Part shown: positions 1 to 8,668 of the stretch, piece after piece
How the letters are laid out: each line of letters starts with the position of its first letter
How positions within the stretch are numbered: the stretch's first letter is position 1
Source of the DNA: Parahaliea maris
GTDB lineage: Bacteria > Pseudomonadota > Gammaproteobacteria > Pseudomonadales > Halieaceae
DNA: 64,000 nt
Direction: 5' to 3'
Assembly: GCF_008064665.1 (NCBI RefSeq)
Contig: NZ_VRZA01000003.1
Span: 1-64,000 of the forward strand
Notes under the pieces: model-generated
What the model was told of the DNA's origin: nothing
The model's input: only the letters and a program-made list of their open reading frames with translations
Databases searched by the model: none
Translations under genes and position numbers: made by a program

Positions 1-60
1 ATCGACATATCTATTTTGGCGCATCGCGACGCCGATAAAGGTGGGGGAGGAGACCATCTC

Positions 61-120
61 ATCATCCATGGGGGCTCCTCAGCGGCATCCATGCCGCTGA
101 AGGTCCCGGAAGGGCCCCGC
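61..120 (-). repeat. Locus A left palindromic element, decayed
   Basis: Contains a perfect inner hairpin at 81-98 (AGCGGCAT-CC-ATGCCGCT) and the conserved flanks CCATGGGGGCTCCTC and GAAGGTCCCGG, shared almost base for base with the left element at 42321-42435. One outer arm (near 103-120) is present. The expected complementary arm upstream is not found, so this looks like a copy that lost half of its outer stem. Confidence 0.7.
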
Positions 121-197
121 GCACCACACGCACTTCCCCCGAGGTATCGGCAACTTCTCAACTTCGTATCTGAAGGATATGAACCACGCGCTGAAGC

Positions 198-318
198 AGG
201 GTGTGGGCTGGGGGTGCGCCTTTCCGGACCGTCAACGGCCAGGGACGGCCGTTGCCGAGCGCACATGGATGTGCTTGTAGCGTGTCCGGAAAGGCGTACG
301 CCCAGACCACGCCCGGAG
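198..318 (+). repeat. Locus A right palindromic element
   Basis: Outer arms 208-229 and 284-305 are complementary over 22 positions with two mismatches, and pairing continues outward with few mismatches to about 198 and 318. Inside are hairpin 1 (233-254, CAACGGCC paired with GGCCGTTG) and hairpin 2 (261-274, GCACAT-GG-ATGTGC). The core ends in AGCGTGTCC, as in the other forward elements. The predicted fold is a long stem opening into a three-way junction. Confidence 0.75.
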
Positions 319-401
319 CTACAGAGTGCCTGCCAATGAATCTCCCGAAACATTGGGCACCGGGCTGTGGAGTAATTTCCAGGCACTCAGGTACCCCCAA
401 A

Positions 402-1463
402 TCAAGTCACCAACAGCGGCCGCCACCACGGCTCATTGGCCAGATACCAGTCCAGCGTCTTCTCGATCCCGGTTTCAAAGGTCTCCACCGGCGCAAAGTC
501 CAGTTCACCATTGATCTTGGTGGCGTCGATCGCATAGCGCCAGTCGTGACCCGCCCGGTCTTCGACAAAGGTGATCAGGCTGCGTGATTCACCGCGAGCT
601 GCCGGTGAATCGGGAAAACGCCGAGCCAGCTCGGGGTTGGCGGCAAAGCGCGCATCCAGGCGGTCACAGAGCAGCTGGACGATATCCAGATTATTCCACT
701 CGTTGTTGCCGCCGATATTGTAGGTTTCACCCACCACCCCGCGCTTCAGCACGCCTTCGATGCCACGGCAGTGATCCTGCACATAGAGCCAGTCGCGGAT
801 ATTGCTGCCGTCGCCGTACACCGGCAGCGGCAGGCCGCGCAGGATGTTGGTGAGGCAGAGGGGGATCAGCTTCTCGGGAAAGTGGAACGGCCCGTAGTTG
901 TTCGAGCAGTTGCTGGTGGTGACCTGCAGGCCATAGGTGTGATGCCAGGCGCGAACCAGGTGATCCGACGCCGCCTTGCTGGCGGAGTAGGGTGAATTGG
1001 GCTCGTACTTCTGCTCCTCGTGGAACGCGGGCGCGTCCGGGCTCAGCGATCCGTAGACCTCGTCGGTGGAGACATGGTGGAAGCGGTGCTCGTTGCCGCT
1101 GCCTGACAGCCAGATAGAACGGGCCGCTTCCAGCAGACTGTGGGTACCGATCACGTTGGTCTGGATGAACGCGCCGGGGCCGGTGATGGAGCGATCCACG
1201 TGGCTTTCCGCCGCAAAGTGAACCACGGTATCCACCGCGTGTTCGCGCATCGACCGCTCCACCTGGGCCTGGTCGCAAATATCACCGTGCACGAAGTGGA
1301 AGTTTGCCCGGCCCTCGAGCCCCTCCAGGTTGGCGCGGTTGCCAGCGTAGGTCAGGGCGTCATAGGCGACGAGAGTATCTTCGGGGTGGGCAGCGGCCCA
1401 GTGGTGAACGAAGTTGGCGCCTATGAATCCGGCCGCGCCGGTCACCAGCAGGGATTTGGCCAT
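402..1463 (-). CDS. rmlB: dTDP-glucose 4,6-dehydratase
   Basis: RmlB/RfbB converts dTDP-glucose to dTDP-4-keto-6-deoxyglucose, the second step of dTDP-L-rhamnose synthesis for LPS or other surface polysaccharides, in the cytoplasm. The 353-residue protein has the usual family length. Visible landmarks are the NAD-binding GAAGFIG (9-15), catalytic T133-D134-E135 in STDEVYG, and the Y159-xxx-K163 pair of the extended SDR family. The ATG is preceded by AAGGA at a good distance. It lies 51 bp downstream of rmlD on the same strand. The spacer carries about 2.5 copies of a 15-bp tandem repeat (CAGTGGGGCTGCCTT). rmlA and rmlC are not in the window; they may lie beyond its left edge or elsewhere. Confidence 0.96.
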   Translation of the reverse strand: MAKSLLVTGAAGFIGANFVHHWAAAHPEDTLVAYDALTYAGNRANLEGLEGRANFHFVHGDICDQAQVERSMREHAVDTVVHFAAESHVDRSITGPGAFIQTNVIGTHSLLEAARSIWLSGSGNEHRFHHVSTDEVYGSLSPDAPAFHEEQKYEPNSPYSASKAASDHLVRAWHHTYGLQVTTSNCSNNYGPFHFPEKLIPLCLTNILRGLPLPVYGDGSNIRDWLYVQDHCRGIEGVLKRGVVGETYNIGGNNEWNNLDIVQLLCDRLDARFAANPELARRFPDSPAARGESRSLITFVEDRAGHDWRYAIDATKINGELDFAPVETFETGIEKTLDWYLANEPWWRPLLVT

Positions 1464-1514
1464 GGTCTGTTCCTTGAATATGAGTGAGTGGGGCTGCCTT
1501 CAGTGGGGCTGCCC

Positions 1515-2387
1515 TCAGTTGGACTGCGCGACCAGTTCATCGAGCATCCGGCGCAGTTGCACGCGCCAGTGATCGCCACGGGTCTCCAGGTCGCGCCAGC
1601 TTCCGGATTTGTCCAGCACGCTGTAGGCGGGACGCCTGGCCGGTGTCGGATAGTCCGCTGCCGGGATCGGCTGCACGTCGACGGGATGCGGCAGCAAACC
1701 ACGGCTCAATCCCTCCTCGGCAATCGCCACGGCAAAATCGTACCAGCTGCAAACGCCGGCATCGCTCCAGTGGTAGATTCCGTGCAACTGTGGTCGTTGC
1801 GAAAAGCCCCAGATGGCATCGGCCAGACCCGCGGCCCAGGTCGGCGTACCCACCTGGTCACACACCACATTCAGGGAGTTGCGTTCGGCCATCAGGCGCA
1901 GCATGGTTTTAACGAAGTTGCCGCCGAAGCGTGAGTACACCCAGCCGGTGCGCACGATCAGCGCCGAGGGCAATTCATGCTGCACCGCCCGTTCGCCGGC
2001 CAGCTTGCTGGCGCCGTAGACGCCGAGGGGGTCGGTCTTGTCGTCCGGCAGGTACGGCATGCTGGCAGCGCCGTCGAAGACAAAATCGGTCGAGACATGG
2101 ATCAGGCGGGCATTGGCCTCGGCGCAGGCCCCGGCGAGGTATCCGGGGGCGTCGCTGTTGATCGCCCGGGCCAGCTCCGGCTCACTCTCCGCGCGATCCA
2201 CCGCGGTGTAGGCGGCGGCGTTGATCACCAGATCGGGCCGCAGGCCGACAATACGCTGGCGCACCGCGGCCGCATCGGCGATATCCAGTGCGTCTCGCCC
2301 GAGCGCCAGCAACTCCACATCCGGGGCGCTGGCCACGAGCTCACTGCCGAGCTGCCCGCCTGCCCCTGTTATCACTACTCTCTGCAT
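1515..2387 (-). CDS. rmlD: dTDP-4-dehydrorhamnose reductase
   Basis: RmlD reduces dTDP-4-keto-L-rhamnose with NAD(P)H, the last step of dTDP-L-rhamnose synthesis. The 290-residue protein carries GAGGQLG (8-14), STDFVFDG (99-106) and YGASK (Y124, K128). The frame is open further upstream, but the ATG at 2387 starts directly at the family's N-terminus (MQRVVITGAGG) and has GGGAG just before it; the extra 50 upstream residues have no family character. It is transcribed ahead of rmlB, probably as one operon. Confidence 0.94.
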   Translation of the reverse strand: MQRVVITGAGGQLGSELVASAPDVELLALGRDALDIADAAAVRQRIVGLRPDLVINAAAYTAVDRAESEPELARAINSDAPGYLAGACAEANARLIHVSTDFVFDGAASMPYLPDDKTDPLGVYGASKLAGERAVQHELPSALIVRTGWVYSRFGGNFVKTMLRLMAERNSLNVVCDQVGTPTWAAGLADAIWGFSQRPQLHGIYHWSDAGVCSWYDFAVAIAEEGLSRGLLPHPVDVQPIPAADYPTPARRPAYSVLDKSGSWRDLETRGDHWRVQLRRMLDELVAQSN

Positions 2388-2585
2388 TTCGCTCCCGGGA
2401 TTCCTGTTCCACGAGCCCGTCACACTCGGCCCGCCGTTACTGTAACTGCGGCGCAAGCCTACCCCAGTGAGCGAGCGCTCGCCAGTCGCGCGTCCAGGCG
2501 ATCGGGTCGCCCCTGCACAGGCCATTAACCGCGACAACGCAATTTCACCGCCATTACGAGGGCAGACGGGAATGATCGCGGTGCG

Positions 2586-2620
2586 TAGAATAACAAGGCA
2601 ATCCGCAGGGGAACGCCAAC
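2586..2620 (+). promoter_or_regulatory. Likely -10 box and Shine-Dalgarno of the ATT-started kinase gene
   Basis: TAGAAT at 2586-2591 matches the -10 consensus at five of six positions. AGGGGAA at 2607-2613 is a strong ribosome binding site placed 7 nt before an ATT codon at 2621. No convincing -35 is seen. A perfect 12-bp palindrome, GCGAGCGCTCGC (2471-2482), lies upstream in the divergent rmlD/kinase spacer and could be an operator. Confidence 0.4.
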
Positions 2621-3376
2621 ATTTCCGTTACCACCACACAAGACAACGACTATCACGCCGTAGCCCTTCAACTGTGTAGTGACCAGGTACCGGAAGGTTG
2701 GGAGCTGGTCGTCAGCTCGCCTTTCACGCGCGTTGCACGCAACGCCGAACGCGGCGAGAGCTACCAGGAATTCCTGCCGCGCTCGCCCATAGGGCGGCTG
2801 CAGGACCTGCTGCGTGGCAGCCGCGGGACGCGCGCCCGCCGGCACTCCAACGCGCTGAATCACGCCGGGTTCACTGCTCCCACCAGCCTCGCGTGGGGCC
2901 GGCTGCCGCAGGGCCGGGAGTATCTGTTTACCTCCGCCATGGCCGGCGACAGTATCACCCACTGGTTGCGTCACGGGCTCACCGGGCGCGACCCCGCTAC
3001 CCTGCTATTGCGCCGCAACCTGTTGCGGGAATTGGGCACCTGCATTGGGCGTCTACACGCCTCAGGCTTCATTCATGGCGACCTGCAGCCGCACAATGTG
3101 CTGGCAACCTACAAGGGCGGCCAGTTCCGCTTTGCCCTCCTCGATAACGAGGGCAACCTCAGGCGCCAGCCACCACCGGGCAAACTGCTGCTGAAAAACC
3201 TGATGCAGTTGAACATGCTACTGCCCGAGGACCTCACCCGCTCCGACCGCTGGCGTTTTTTCCTGTCCTGGCGACGCCAGCACCCGGAGCTGGGCCACAG
3301 CGAAGCGCGAATTCTCGCGATGGAGGCCTACCAGCGGGCCATCCGCGCCCTGCAGGAAACCGGCAAGGCTCCCTAG
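2621..3376 (+). CDS. Lipopolysaccharide kinase (Kdo/WaaP, InaA-like) family protein, ATT start
   Basis: About 251 residues of the Kdo/WaaP/InaA kinase fold, which phosphorylates sugars of the LPS inner core at the cytoplasmic face. The catalytic loop HGDLQPHN (H152, D154, N159) and the metal-binding Asp of LLDNEG (D175) are intact. Homologous-looking sequence continues well upstream of the first ATG (2939), without a stop back to 2591. That stretch contains no ATG, GTG or TTG in frame. The best start is ATT at 2621, which has AGGGGAA 7 nt upstream. A start at 2939 would remove the kinase N-lobe. Its stop overlaps that of the convergent VOC gene in a shared CTAG. Exact substrate unknown; it may act with the second kinase-like gene at 4757-5524. 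Confidence 0.8.
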   Translation: MSVTTTQDNDYHAVALQLCSDQVPEGWELVVSSPFTRVARNAERGESYQEFLPRSPIGRLQDLLRGSRGTRARRHSNALNHAGFTAPTSLAWGRLPQGREYLFTSAMAGDSITHWLRHGLTGRDPATLLLRRNLLRELGTCIGRLHASGFIHGDLQPHNVLATYKGGQFRFALLDNEGNLRRQPPPGKLLLKNLMQLNMLLPEDLTRSDRWRFFLSWRRQHPELGHSEARILAMEAYQRAIRALQETGKAP

Positions 3377-3762
3377 GCCGGGTCGGGCCACGCGTTGGCC
3401 TTCGTCTCGAAACTGGCAGACGCCTTGCGGATCACACAGAACCGCTGCCCGGTAGGCGCCTCCATCACGCACCAGGTACGAACGTCCCCCACCTTCTTCG
3501 CGCCCAGCCGCTCCAGGCGTTCTACTTCGGCGACAATATCGTCGGTTTCGATATCCAGGTGAACTCTGCTGGGATGCTGGACCTTCTGTACCTCGATCTG
3601 CAATTCCCCTTCCGGGTCCAGGAGCTTGATGTACTTTTCGCCTTCCTCGCCGGAAAAGTCATGGGTTGCCATGCCCAGGGCCTGGCTCCAGAACGCTGCG
3701 GCGGCAGGCAGGTCATCGGACTGGCAGTCGATAATGAAGCCAGCGAGTTTGCTTTTATGCAT
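3373..3762 (-). CDS. VOC (glyoxalase/bleomycin-resistance) family protein
   Basis: A 129-residue single-domain vicinal-oxygen-chelate protein, glyoxalase-like type. It has the two beta-alpha-beta-beta-beta modules suggested by the IIDCQSDDLPAAAAFW start and the VHLDIETDD middle segment. Such proteins are often metal enzymes or small-molecule binders; the substrate cannot be read from sequence. The start at 3762 is chosen because an almost perfect anti-16S match (AAGGAGGTGAT) sits immediately upstream; the upstream in-frame ATG has no such site. It is convergent with the LPS-kinase gene and shares its CTAG stop tetranucleotide. Confidence 0.85.
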   Translation of the reverse strand: MHKSKLAGFIIDCQSDDLPAAAAFWSQALGMATHDFSGEEGEKYIKLLDPEGELQIEVQKVQHPSRVHLDIETDDIVAEVERLERLGAKKVGDVRTWCVMEAPTGQRFCVIRKASASFETKANAWPDPA

Positions 3763-3900
3763 GACATCACCTCCTTCAGGCTGTGTCTGTGCGTCGATCC
3801 GGCAAGGCCCGATCAAGGGCTGTTTTCAGGTCGGCGCACTCCATCAACGGCTGCGCCCAGACACGTTATGCGGCCTATGCGTCCCGTACGGGATGGATGC

Positions 3901-4752
3901 TCAGCTAACCCGCGGGGACAGCCAGCTCTCCAGTTCTCCCAGCACTTCCAGGCGCTCGGGCTCGTTGAATATCTCGTGGAAAAGGCCGGGATACAGTCGC
4001 AGGGTTTTGTCCCCGGAGGCGACTCCCTCGACAAAATTCAGGGAACCGGAGGGCGAGGTCATCACATCCCCCTCGCCATGCATCACCATAATGGGCAGGG
4101 TAATCTCCGGGCGCCGCGCCTCGACCTCCGCCATGGTGCTGAACAGCTCACTGACCAGCCGTGCGGTCACCTTGCCGTCGTGAACCAGTGGATCTTCGAT
4201 GTAGCGCCGCACCACCTCCGGATCCCTGCAGACCTCGGTGGCGTCCAGTTGCATCAGCCCCATCTTCGGGAACAGCCGGGACAGCAGCGCGTTGATCCAG
4301 AGCAGTGGCGCTGCGGGCTTTGGGTCGACCCCGAGAGCGGCGCCAGACAGGGCCGCCGCCATAAAGTCCTGCTGATGGTCGAGCAGATAGCGGGCGACTA
4401 TCAGGCCGCCCATGCTGTGCCCCACCAGGACACAGGGAACCTGCGGGTACCACTCCCCGATGCGCTGTCGCAACTCCTCCAGCGGTTCGAGGAAATCAGC
4501 AAAGCGTTCCACGTACACCCGGTGGCCCGGTGACTGCCCGTGACCCACATGGTCCGGCGCCACCACCGCGTAGCCCCTGGGGCAGAAAAAATCCGCGAAG
4601 CCCTGGTAGCGGCCGCTGTGTTCCCCCAACCCGTGTACCATCAGGATGACCGCCCGGGGTTCGCCCACCGCGTGCCAGTGCCGGTAGTAGATACCACCGG
4701 ACAGGTGTCCCTCTTCCGGCGTTACTTCCGGGCTCGCTTCCGCTTGCGTCAT
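3901..4752 (-). CDS. Alpha/beta hydrolase, monoacylglycerol-lipase-like
   Basis: A 283-residue serine hydrolase of the Hydrolase_4 / serine aminopeptidase S33 type, close to monoacylglycerol lipases and lysophospholipases. Seen: oxyanion segment HGLGEHSGRY (40-49), nucleophile elbow GHSMGG with S113, acid D229 in HGEGDVMTS and H259 in GLFHE. No signal peptide, so probably cytoplasmic or peripheral on the inner membrane. The ATG at 4752 has GGGGAG upstream and lies 4 bp after the stop of the kinase-like gene, so the two are likely translationally linked in a glnE-kinase-hydrolase transcript. A role in lipid turnover fits but is inferred. Confidence 0.88.
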   Translation of the reverse strand: MTQAEASPEVTPEEGHLSGGIYYRHWHAVGEPRAVILMVHGLGEHSGRYQGFADFFCPRGYAVVAPDHVGHGQSPGHRVYVERFADFLEPLEELRQRIGEWYPQVPCVLVGHSMGGLIVARYLLDHQQDFMAAALSGAALGVDPKPAAPLLWINALLSRLFPKMGLMQLDATEVCRDPEVVRRYIEDPLVHDGKVTARLVSELFSTMAEVEARRPEITLPIMVMHGEGDVMTSPSGSLNFVEGVASGDKTLRLYPGLFHEIFNEPERLEVLGELESWLSPRVS

Positions 4753-4756
4753 GCTG

Positions 4757-5524
4757 TTATCTCCCCAACAGTTCGTGGCCGCGTCGGCCGTATTTACGGG
4801 CATGGCGTTTGCGCAGGCTGATCAGCGGCGTAATGACGGCCTCTGTTACCTCCGACCAGCTACGCCCGGTCTCCAGACAATAGGTTTCGATAAAGGCGTC
4901 GAAATATTCTACCGGCAGCGACAGCGCCTCGGCGCTGAGAGTGAAGCGGGCGATATCAGCGGCCTGGCGTTTGCTGGCTGGCGAGGCGCGCGTCACGCCG
5001 TCGAGATCGACCAGCACGCAGTGGTCGCCCTCCAGCACCAGGTTTGCCCACTTGCAATCGCCATGGGCGAAGCCCGCCCGGTGCAGTGCAGCCACGCTCT
5101 GGGCGCTGCGTTGCATGATGGAAAACCAGTCCATGGCGTGGCCGGGATCGCCGGTCCACAGGGATTTGAGATCGGCACCGGCGACGGCCGATGTTGCCAG
5201 CAGGGCACCTTCACTGACCCGCAGGCAGCCCAGTGGCTCCGGTACTGGAACGCCGGCGTCGCGCAACTGCCGCGCGGAGTCGAACCCGCGCACCGCACGC
5301 CCCACACTGAAGCGGACCCACAGGCCCTGCCAACGGGAATTGCTGAGAAACAATTTGAGATAGCATGCCTGCCCCCCGATCTCGGCCAGTACGACCACAC
5401 TGCGGGGTTCACGCTTGAGCAGCTGGCCGCGATCGCGCAGCCAGGCGAGGGTGTTGTCGCTGCCGGCCAGTTCGCCGCCGAGGGCCTCGCAGAGGGGACC
5501 GTCGCGCAGCGTCTGGATACTCAC
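4757..5524 (-). CDS. Lipopolysaccharide kinase (Kdo/WaaP) family protein, GTG start
   Basis: A 255-residue Kdo/WaaP-type kinase: ATP-site lysine K57 in CYLKLF, catalytic loop HGDCKWAN (H154, D156, N161) and metal-binding VDLDG (D173/D175). The family phosphorylates heptose or Kdo in the LPS inner core. No ATG is available near the conserved start; GTG at 5524 has GGGAGG eight bases upstream and opens directly into the domain. It follows glnE by 202 bp on the same strand; that gap holds a duplicated 12-bp unit (5568-5591). glnE lies near LPS-core kinase genes in Pseudomonas too, which supports an LPS-core role here. Confidence 0.82.
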   Translation of the reverse strand: MSIQTLRDGPLCEALGGELAGSDNTLAWLRDRGQLLKREPRSVVVLAEIGGQACYLKLFLSNSRWQGLWVRFSVGRAVRGFDSARQLRDAGVPVPEPLGCLRVSEGALLATSAVAGADLKSLWTGDPGHAMDWFSIMQRSAQSVAALHRAGFAHGDCKWANLVLEGDHCVLVDLDGVTRASPASKRQAADIARFTLSAEALSLPVEYFDAFIETYCLETGRSWSEVTEAVITPLISLRKRHARKYGRRGHELLGR

Positions 5525-5726
5525 TGGCAGGCCTCCCGGGCAGCTCGCTGCGAGCCCCAGGTCGCGGGGCAGCACAGAGGGCAGCACAGAGAGAAGCGCA
5601 GGCTGCGCAGCGGGTCGCAATGTGAGAGGCCGGTGTCCATTACTGAAAAATACAACCCGGCACGGATTTTGACCAGCCGATGTTATCCCGCGTGGCTGCA
5701 CCCCGAGCGACGGCGTCCCAGCGGGA

Positions 5727-8645
5727 TCAGCCCTGCCCCGCCGCGTCGCCCTCGCAGGATGCAAACAGTTGCTCCCACTTGCCGGTAACCGCGGCACGGT
5801 GCTCGCCGTAGTCCACAGCCGGCACGATGTCCGCTTGCTGTTGCAGGGCGAGTTGGTGGGCGGCAGAGCGGTAGGCCAGGTAGGCCTCGGTGAGCGCTTC
5901 GCACTCGCCCTGCTCGAACAAGCCCTCACGGCCCAGGGTCTCGAGGATGCGGATATTGTCCGACCACTGGGTCAGCGCCGGCACCCGGCGGGACCACGCC
6001 AGAACCGCGTACTGCACCATGAATTCGATATCGACGATGCCGCCAACACCCTGCTTCAGGTGGAATTCCCCCTTCGCGGCAGCAGCGGAGGGCAGCAGGT
6101 GTTCGCGCATCCGGCGACGCATCTGCACTACTTCCCGGGCCAGGTCGACGGCATCCCGGTCCCGCCGCAGGATTTCCTCGCGCACCCCGTACACAGCCTC
6201 ACCCACCGACTCGTCACCCGCCACCAGACGCGCCCGTACCAGGGCCTGGTGCTCCCAGGTCCAGGCAGAGTCCCGTTGGTAACCGGCGAAGCCCGCAGTG
6301 GAAGCCACCAGCATGCCCGAGTCCCCGGAGGGCCGCAGGCGCATATCGACCTCGTAGAGCTGGCCCAGGGACATGCGGGTCTCCAGGATGTGGATCATGC
6401 GCTGGCCCAGCCGGGTGTAGAACACCGAGTTGTCGATACTGCGGGGGCCGGCGGTCACCCCCCTGGCTCCGGAGTCGTAGATGAATACCAGGTCGAGATC
6501 TGAGGAGTAACTCAGTTCAATGCCGCCGAGCTTGCCATAGCCGAACACGGCGAAGCCGGAGCCACCTCCCTCCCTGGAGGGCTCCCCGTATTTCGCGGTG
6601 AGGTTGTGCCAGGCGACTGCCAGCACCTGCTCGAGAATCACCTCGGCCAGCCAGGTAAGCTTGTCGGAGACTTTCATCAGGGGCAGGCGGCCGGTCAGTT
6701 CACTGGCTGCCACCCGCAGGGTGTGGGAAGCCTTGAAGTAGCGCAGGGCTTCCATCTGCGCCTCCAGGTCATCCAGCGGCAAGCGGGCCACCTGCTGGCG
6801 CAACTCGTCCTGCAGCAGGGCCTTGTCCGGCGCGGTATACAGGCTGGCACGGTCCAGCAGCTCATCCAGCAATACCGGGTGCTCGGCCATTAACTGGGCG
6901 ATCCATGGGCTGGCCGCGCACAGCATGACCAGCTCGTCGAGGGCTGCCGGGTTTTCCAGCAGCAGGGCCAGGTAGGCACTACGGCGCAGTACCGCCGTGA
7001 CCAGCGGCAACACCCGGGCCAGGGCGAGATCGGGATCCTCCGCCTCGGCGCAGGCGCGCAGCAACTGGGGCATAAACTCCTCCAGCCGCTCCCGACCCTG
7101 GACCTGCAGCGCCAGTACCCGCTTGCTGTCACGCAGGGCGAGCAGTGGTGCCACTGATTCCTGCGGATCGCGATAACCCAGGGCCTGCAGACTCTCCGCT
7201 GACAGGTCTTCGCCCCACAGGGGCAGGTCATCGGTCTCTTCCTCCTGACTCTCCCCGGGTTCCGCAATCAGGTCGCGGAAGTGGGCAGCCACCCGCTGGC
7301 GATGTGCGTCAATCCTTTCGAGATAGCCAGGCCAGTCGGCGAAGCCCATGACCCGCGCCATGGCGGCCTGGTGCCCGGGCTCCGTGGGCAGAGCCTGGCT
7401 CTGCTGGTCGCGGTAGCCCTGGATGGCGTGCTCAGAGTCACGCAGGAACAGGTAAGCTGCGCGCAGTTCATCCACCGCGCTCTGCGGAAGGCAGCCAAGC
7501 TCGGCGCACTCCGCCAATACCGGCAGCAGTTCCCGCTGCTGCAGGCCGAGGTCACGGCCACCGCGAATCAGCTGGAAACACTGGGCGATGAACTCCACCT
7601 CGCGGATACCGCCATGCCCCAGTTTGACGTCGCTCTCCAGGCCCCGGCGGCGCACTTCCGAACTGATCATCTGCTTCATGCCGCGCAGGCTGTCGATCAC
7701 CCCGAAATCCACATAGCGGCGATACACGAAGGGGCGCAACATGCGCTCCAGCTCTGCCACCCGGTCGGCGCAACCGGTGACGGCCCTGGCCTTGATCAGG
7801 GCGTAGCGCTCCCAGTCCCGCCCCTGTTCCTGGTAGTAGTCCTCCAGGGCGCTGAAGTTGTGGACCAGGCCGCCGCTGTCACCGTAGGGGCGCAGACGCA
7901 TATCCACCCGGAATACGAAGCCTTCCGCGGTCACCGCGTCGAGGGCCCGGATCAGGGCCTGCCCGAGCTTGGTGAAGTACTGCTCGTTGCTGATGGACTT
8001 GTCGCCATCGGTCTCCCCCGCCTCGGGATAGGTAAAGATGAGATCGATATCCGAAGAGACGTTGAGCTCCCGCGCCCCCAGCTTGCCCATGGCCAGCACC
8101 ACCAGTTCCTGGACCTCTCCGCTGTGGCGGCCCAGCGGCCGGCCAAAGCGGGGGGCCAGCTCCGCCTCGCAGTGGCTCAGGGCGCAGCGAATGCTGGCCT
8201 CCGCCAGCAGGGAGGTATCGCGGGTGGTTTCCAGGGTGGGCGCCAGGCGACAGAAATCCCGCCACACGATACGCAGCATGTGCCTGGCGCGAAATCGGCG
8301 CAGCTCTGGCAGCAGCTCTGCATCGCCGTGCTGCAGTATGCCGGCGAGCTGTTGCTCCGCCTCGCCGATCGCCAGGCTGCGTTGCAATTCCCCGCTGGCC
8401 AGCAGGGCCAGCATGGGCTCCGGGTCGCGCTGCAGCAGGTCGGCCACAAAGGGACTGCATGCCAGCATGTGGTCGAGTTGCGCCGGTTGGGAGTAACTGG
8501 CCCAGGCCGCCTCCCAGCGCTGCTGCTGGTCCGGCGTCCAGCGCTCCGCCAGGCGCGCTCGACGGGTTTCCGCCAGTGCCGCCAGCGGCGGGGGCAATGG
8601 CTCGGAGCAGGGGTCGGCGAGGGGGTCGGGGAAGGTCTCGGCCAC
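5727..8645 (-). CDS. glnE: Bifunctional glutamine synthetase adenylyltransferase/adenylyl-removing enzyme
   Basis: GlnE adenylylates glutamine synthetase (GlnA) when nitrogen is plentiful and removes AMP when it is scarce, responding to PII and glutamine. The 972-residue length is close to E. coli GlnE (946). Two nucleotidyltransferase domains are visible: SSDIDLIFTYP near residue 200 (de-adenylylase half) and SSDLDLVFIYD in the C-terminal half (adenylylase), each followed by an RLRPYGDSG or RLRPSGDSG motif. The gene sits 23 bp downstream of the GspE-like ATPase on the same strand and upstream of the LPS kinase. Confidence 0.97.
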   Translation of the reverse strand: MAETFPDPLADPCSEPLPPPLAALAETRRARLAERWTPDQQQRWEAAWASYSQPAQLDHMLACSPFVADLLQRDPEPMLALLASGELQRSLAIGEAEQQLAGILQHGDAELLPELRRFRARHMLRIVWRDFCRLAPTLETTRDTSLLAEASIRCALSHCEAELAPRFGRPLGRHSGEVQELVVLAMGKLGARELNVSSDIDLIFTYPEAGETDGDKSISNEQYFTKLGQALIRALDAVTAEGFVFRVDMRLRPYGDSGGLVHNFSALEDYYQEQGRDWERYALIKARAVTGCADRVAELERMLRPFVYRRYVDFGVIDSLRGMKQMISSEVRRRGLESDVKLGHGGIREVEFIAQCFQLIRGGRDLGLQQRELLPVLAECAELGCLPQSAVDELRAAYLFLRDSEHAIQGYRDQQSQALPTEPGHQAAMARVMGFADWPGYLERIDAHRQRVAAHFRDLIAEPGESQEEETDDLPLWGEDLSAESLQALGYRDPQESVAPLLALRDSKRVLALQVQGRERLEEFMPQLLRACAEAEDPDLALARVLPLVTAVLRRSAYLALLLENPAALDELVMLCAASPWIAQLMAEHPVLLDELLDRASLYTAPDKALLQDELRQQVARLPLDDLEAQMEALRYFKASHTLRVAASELTGRLPLMKVSDKLTWLAEVILEQVLAVAWHNLTAKYGEPSREGGGSGFAVFGYGKLGGIELSYSSDLDLVFIYDSGARGVTAGPRSIDNSVFYTRLGQRMIHILETRMSLGQLYEVDMRLRPSGDSGMLVASTAGFAGYQRDSAWTWEHQALVRARLVAGDESVGEAVYGVREEILRRDRDAVDLAREVVQMRRRMREHLLPSAAAAKGEFHLKQGVGGIVDIEFMVQYAVLAWSRRVPALTQWSDNIRILETLGREGLFEQGECEALTEAYLAYRSAAHQLALQQQADIVPAVDYGEHRAAVTGKWEQLFASCEGDAAGQG

Positions 8646-8668
8646 GTCAATCTCCGGCGGGCATTGGC

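Larger units (their letters stand above)
1..401. other. Intergenic region with repeat locus A, no gene
   Basis: No convincing gene lies between the window start and the rmlB stop. The open frames here run through palindromic repeats and change family from frame to frame. The stretch holds a decayed left element (about 61-120) and an intact right element (about 198-318) of the palindromic family described separately. The sequence from about 320 to 401 shows nothing recognisable. Confidence 0.7.

Noticed and set aside
16-587. Open frames on the plus strand through locus A (107 and 128 codons)
   Set aside because: They run through palindromic repeat elements and the 3' end of rmlB, have no family resemblance and no ribosome site; the apparent peptides are repeat-derived.
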